NCBI GenBank assembly: GCA_015063335.1
Contig: SVUH01000012.1
Span: 1-42,619, forward strand
Direction of reading: 5' to 3'
Source: Oscillospiraceae bacterium
GTDB lineage: Bacteria; Bacillota_A; Clostridia; Oscillospirales; CAG-272
Length of the DNA stretch: 42,619 nucleotides
Each line of letters opens with the position of its first letter. Within the stretch, counting starts at the first letter, position 1. Below the pieces are notes generated by a model. The model searched no databases. It worked only from the letters and a program-made list of their open reading frames with translations, and was not told the DNA's origin. Position numbers and translations under genes: made by a program. This document shows positions 40,167-42,619 of the stretch, in pieces.

Positions 40167-41645
40167 TCATTCCACCAATATGAATCTATCCGTTTCGGGG
40201 TTACCTATAACGCTTTTTGGAGAGGTACGGTATCTTTTGGCTACCGACCACTCGGTGTCGTCGTCCGACGGATAGCAGATAACAAGACACGCCTCCGCGT
40301 TCTCAAAAGCATCTCCAAAGGATACTCGGTCGAGCAGCTGCACGTCGTTTTTACCAACCGCATTTACGTAGCCGACAAGAGATGCGCCAAGGGATAACTG
40401 ACCGCCCTCCAGCATCGCTTTGGGGTTCTTAACCTCGAAATAGGAGTCAAAGCATTCCACGTCCGCCTCGGTATCCGTTGCAAGCTCGTATTTTAGCGGT
40501 ATGCTTACGTTTGATACGGAGATCTCCTCGTCGTTGCGCCAAGCTACGGAAAAATCCGCCTTTCCCGTAAACGTGGCTTTTTTCTCTGCCGACGAGCACC
40601 TATCCATATATGCGTTCGCGTGGGCAAAAAGTATCTCTGCCGTTGGGGGAATGCTTGCGTCCGCCAGCGAAACTCTTTCATTCAGAGAAAATTCCGCATC
40701 CTTTGCAATAAGCATACGTCTTACGCAGGCGTTTTTAGTCTGTGCGTCGCACTCGCGCTCGGTGGAATATGCATCGCTTACGTATTCAACGCGCTCGTTT
40801 GCGAATACCTCTGCCGAAAGAACGATGCCCATACTGCATTCAATTCCCGTGTCGCCTACGTTAACCGAGGTGTCGGCAACTATTCCTCTTACGCATGGTG
40901 TAGCCTCCGAGGGCATATTCGGTACGTCGATCTCTCCGTCAAACGGGACCTCCGTCTCAATTAAGCGCAGCTTGCCAATCTCCCCCTCCGTACACAAAAG
41001 TCTTAACCGCGCCGCTCCGCGGCACAAAAGTCTGTCCTTCACTGTGCTGACCTCAGATATCTCCACTGACGTGTCGGCAAAGGCTACCGCCGTATCGTCC
41101 GACACGCCCGCGCAAACACAGCTTACGTTTACCGTATCCGAATTTGACGAAGCGCACCAAAGTGTCTCCGTCTCCAAAAAATTCTTGTATACAGCCGTTG
41201 GATCTGCTCCCTCAAACGAGCAGCGCTCGGGGCTAAGCATGCCGTATGCTCTCACACTCGGGCGAAGTCTGGCACGGATACCAAGCCGTCTCGGTGCGCT
41301 GACACGGCTGCTTACGCTCTCCACTCCGACCGAGCAAAGCACTCTCACGTCGTTAATCTCCTCGCTCCTATCAAGCGGCACTGAAAAAGCGTATTCCGAC
41401 GGAAGCGACGCGCTCGTTATATTGCCGTCACCGCCCACGTAGATCACCTGATAGTCCACCGTTCCGTTGAATTCGATCGCGCTGTCGGAAACGTATTTTG
41501 CGGGGGGCAAAACGACGGCACTCACACAAAGAATGCGCCTTATTTCACTTTGATAGTCGGGCAAGGTAAAATCCCCCGATGCCTCTATGCCGAACGTCCT
41601 TTCGTATATGGGTAGCGCAAGATACCCTCTCTTCTCGTCTGTCAT
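40167..41645 (-). CDS. DUF3794/SPOCS-domain protein, probably sporulation-related
   Basis: 492 aa. The N-terminus shows the SPOCS pattern (GDFTLPDYQSEIRRILCVSA ... FNGTVDYQVIYVGGDGNITS ... FSVPLD). Two weaker repeats of the same layout seem to follow (about 190-310 and 330-470), so it is built of about three SPOCS-like units. SipL and related proteins use these domains in spore-coat assembly, usually with a C-terminal LysM; here no LysM is seen. Cytoplasmic, strongly acidic. AAGGAG lies upstream of the ATG. Confidence 0.82.
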   Translation of the reverse strand: MTDEKRGYLALPIYERTFGIEASGDFTLPDYQSEIRRILCVSAVVLPPAKYVSDSAIEFNGTVDYQVIYVGGDGNITSASLPSEYAFSVPLDRSEEINDVRVLCSVGVESVSSRVSAPRRLGIRARLRPSVRAYGMLSPERCSFEGADPTAVYKNFLETETLWCASSNSDTVNVSCVCAGVSDDTAVAFADTSVEISEVSTVKDRLLCRGAARLRLLCTEGEIGKLRLIETEVPFDGEIDVPNMPSEATPCVRGIVADTSVNVGDTGIECSMGIVLSAEVFANERVEYVSDAYSTERECDAQTKNACVRRMLIAKDAEFSLNERVSLADASIPPTAEILFAHANAYMDRCSSAEKKATFTGKADFSVAWRNDEEISVSNVSIPLKYELATDTEADVECFDSYFEVKNPKAMLEGGQLSLGASLVGYVNAVGKNDVQLLDRVSFGDAFENAEACLVICYPSDDDTEWSVAKRYRTSPKSVIGNPETDRFILVE

Positions 41646-41800
41646 ACCGTATATCTCCTTTTTGTTTTAATGTACGGTAAATTATATGACTTTGGAAGAA
41701 TATTTATGCCGAAGTCCTCGGTACTGCGCTTTCTTTGCACCCAATTCGACGCAAAAAAAACGGCAGAGTCAATAGGGGTGTACTCTAAAGGACAGTTTTT

Positions 41801-41883
41801 AAAATACGGTGTATCTCGAAAGAGGTATGCCGTATTTTGCTTTTGTGTCTACAAAAGCAGTGCTTGTCAGTAAAATTGACAAG
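41801..41883. repeat. Three consecutive hairpins left of the DUF559 element
   Basis: 41801-41838 (17-bp stem with G-T wobbles, GAAA loop), 41839-41858 (GCTTTTG/CAAAAGC) and 41863-41883 (CTTGTCA/TTGACAAG type). They occupy most of the gap between the SPOCS gene and the DUF559 element; no gene is supported in 41646-41895. Confidence 0.72.
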
Positions 41884-41895
41884 TCATAGGTGAAC

Positions 41896-42354
41896 AAAAA
41901 AAGGCTCCCTTGTGTAAAGGGAGCTGTCAGTGAAGCTGACTGAGGGATTGTTCGACGAGATGATCAATATACTGACAAACGCCTTGAAAGTTTTTATGTA
42001 TTTCTGTATTCGGTATTCTGATAACGGTCAATCCGTATTCTTCAAGGAAAGCTGTTCTTTCTTCATCGTATTGCTTTCCTTCTTCGGTATAATGCCCCGA
42101 ACCGTCAAGTTCTATAACAAGCTTTGCTTCTGCACAGTAAAAGTCCGCAATATACCTTCCGAGAACCTTTTGACGTAAAAAGCGGATGGGATAGGTGCGC
42201 AGAAAATCATACCAAAGGTGCTTTTCTTCTTTGGTCATATTCTTTCGCAACATTTTTGCGGCTGGGACAATGTCTTTATTATGTTTTCTCTGCATTACAA
42301 TCCCTCCGTCACGCTTCGCGTGCCACCTCCCTTTACACAAGGGAGGCTCTTTTT
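41896..42354. mobile_element. Candidate minimal element: inverted repeats around a DUF559 endonuclease gene
   Basis: 41896-41923 and 42327-42354 are reverse complements at 26 of 28. Homology continues inward through a second hairpin to GAGGGATTG (41942-41950 on the left; CAATCCCTC at 42298-42306 on the right). Each end thus has two hairpins, CTCCCTT-GTGT-AAAGGGAG and a shorter GAA-loop one. The only gene inside is the endonuclease. There is no transposase. I recall repeats like these as common in gut Clostridia, but this is unverified. Confidence 0.75.
41927..42295 (-). CDS. DUF559 (Vsr-like) endonuclease-domain protein
   Basis: 122 aa from ATG 42295, preceded by GGAGGG at 6-nt spacing; an upstream in-frame start at 42340 lies in the repeat. 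The family pattern is AKMLRKNMTKEEKHLWYDFL, RFLRQKVLGRYIADFYC, LVIELDGSGHYTEEGKQYDEER and GLTVIRIPN, containing the PD-(D/E)XK-type Asp and Glu-x-Asp. The fold is that of Vsr nicking endonuclease. Substrate unknown. The ribosome site and the last codons lie inside the flanking inverted repeats, so gene and repeats form one unit. Confidence 0.9.
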   Translation of the reverse strand: MQRKHNKDIVPAAKMLRKNMTKEEKHLWYDFLRTYPIRFLRQKVLGRYIADFYCAEAKLVIELDGSGHYTEEGKQYDEERTAFLEEYGLTVIRIPNTEIHKNFQGVCQYIDHLVEQSLSQLH

Positions 42355-42526
42355 ACCTCCCGGAAGGTAGTCGCATAGGCTTTTGATATGTACTGTCAAA
42401 AGTGACTTTGCGTTGCTTTTGACAAAATTTTAGTACCTTTTATTTAATCAGTTATTGTCAAGTAAATAATATATCGTGGTTGAACAAAAGAGCATATCAA
42501 TGTTTTTTGATAAATTGGAATTTATC

Positions 42527-42619
42527 TTACAGTAACTTTATAAAAATTTGTACATCGTTGCCTTTTTTGTTTTTATAAACATATCCATCTGTTTCGAATC
42601 CCAACTTCTTGTGTAACGC
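42527..42619 (-). CDS. GNAT acetyltransferase, C-terminal end (partial)
   Basis: The last 30 codons plus stop are read from the window edge: ALHKKLGFETDGYVYKNKKG then NDVQIFIKLL. The motif HKKLGFE followed by a strand and a C-terminal IFIKLL is the end of a GNAT N-acetyltransferase (motif B region). The rest lies outside. The 170 bases to its left (42356-42526) are AT-rich with one inverted repeat (TGTCAAAAG near 42390 with CTTTTGACA near 42415) and no gene. Confidence 0.75.
   Translation of the reverse strand, partial: ALHKKLGFETDGYVYKNKKGNDVQIFIKLL

Noticed and set aside
41670..41873. A 67-codon plus-strand frame left of the DUF559 element
   Set aside because: No ribosome site; most of it is formed by the three consecutive hairpins.

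Overview
The window looks like chromosomal DNA of an anaerobic, endospore-forming member of the Clostridia. The evidence is a trimeric [FeFe]-hydrogenase operon, sporulation genes (SpoVAC, a DUF3794/SPOCS protein, an Amidase_3 lipoprotein), strong A-tract sigma-A promoters, Bacillota-type Shine-Dalgarno sites, and GluRS and GlnRS side by side. No species is claimed.

Layout. 1-190 is the promoter and leader of a leftward rRNA operon whose 16S gene lies outside the window. 454-8688 (minus) is one ten-gene operon: DRTGG protein, anti-sigma-like ATPase, sensory-type [FeFe]-hydrogenase-like protein, second DRTGG protein, PHP phosphoesterase, HydC, a GHKL ATPase, a thioredoxin-like [2Fe-2S] ferredoxin, HydB, HydA. 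8818-11382 (minus) is polA. 11480-14686 (plus) holds an amidase lipoprotein, radA and a membrane-anchored unknown. 15165-21426 (minus) is a nucleoside-salvage and repair operon: HD protein, deoD, deoB, cdd, a membrane protein, pcrA. An SGNH hydrolase follows on minus. 22482-30108 (plus) is a long run: MBL hydrolase, gltX, glnS, DUF1294, MutS-like ATPase, Lrp/AsnC regulator, aminotransferase. Then come a sugar transferase, a small helical protein, spoVAC and a DtxR/MntR-type regulator.

32.7-38.8 kb is accessory DNA built around a tRNA-Leu(CAG) gene. The 3' part of the tRNA recurs as an exact 56-bp copy and as two shorter copies, each followed by its own hairpin. The copies bracket an AT-rich membrane-protein gene, a tiny hairpin segment, and a GPH-type sugar transporter plus a GH2 glycosidase. 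This looks like repeated integration at a tRNA 3' end, although no integrase is visible. The right edge is a 399-bp palindromic element containing an array of mini-hairpins. On the 5' side, the tRNA is separated from a consensus promoter by a hairpin-rich insertion with a 55-bp direct repeat. The last 2.5 kb holds a PlsC-type acyltransferase with a C-terminal extension, the SPOCS protein, a DUF559 endonuclease gene enclosed by imperfect inverted repeats (a candidate minimal mobile element), and the 3' end of a GNAT acetyltransferase.

The points most worth follow-up are the sensory hydrogenase-like protein with its regulatory partners inside the hydrogenase operon, the serial tRNA-Leu 3' fragments, the DUF559 element whose end hairpins differ in sequence but keep their pairing, and the repeated use of GCGAAGC/GCGAAAGC-type mini-hairpins in three separate places.
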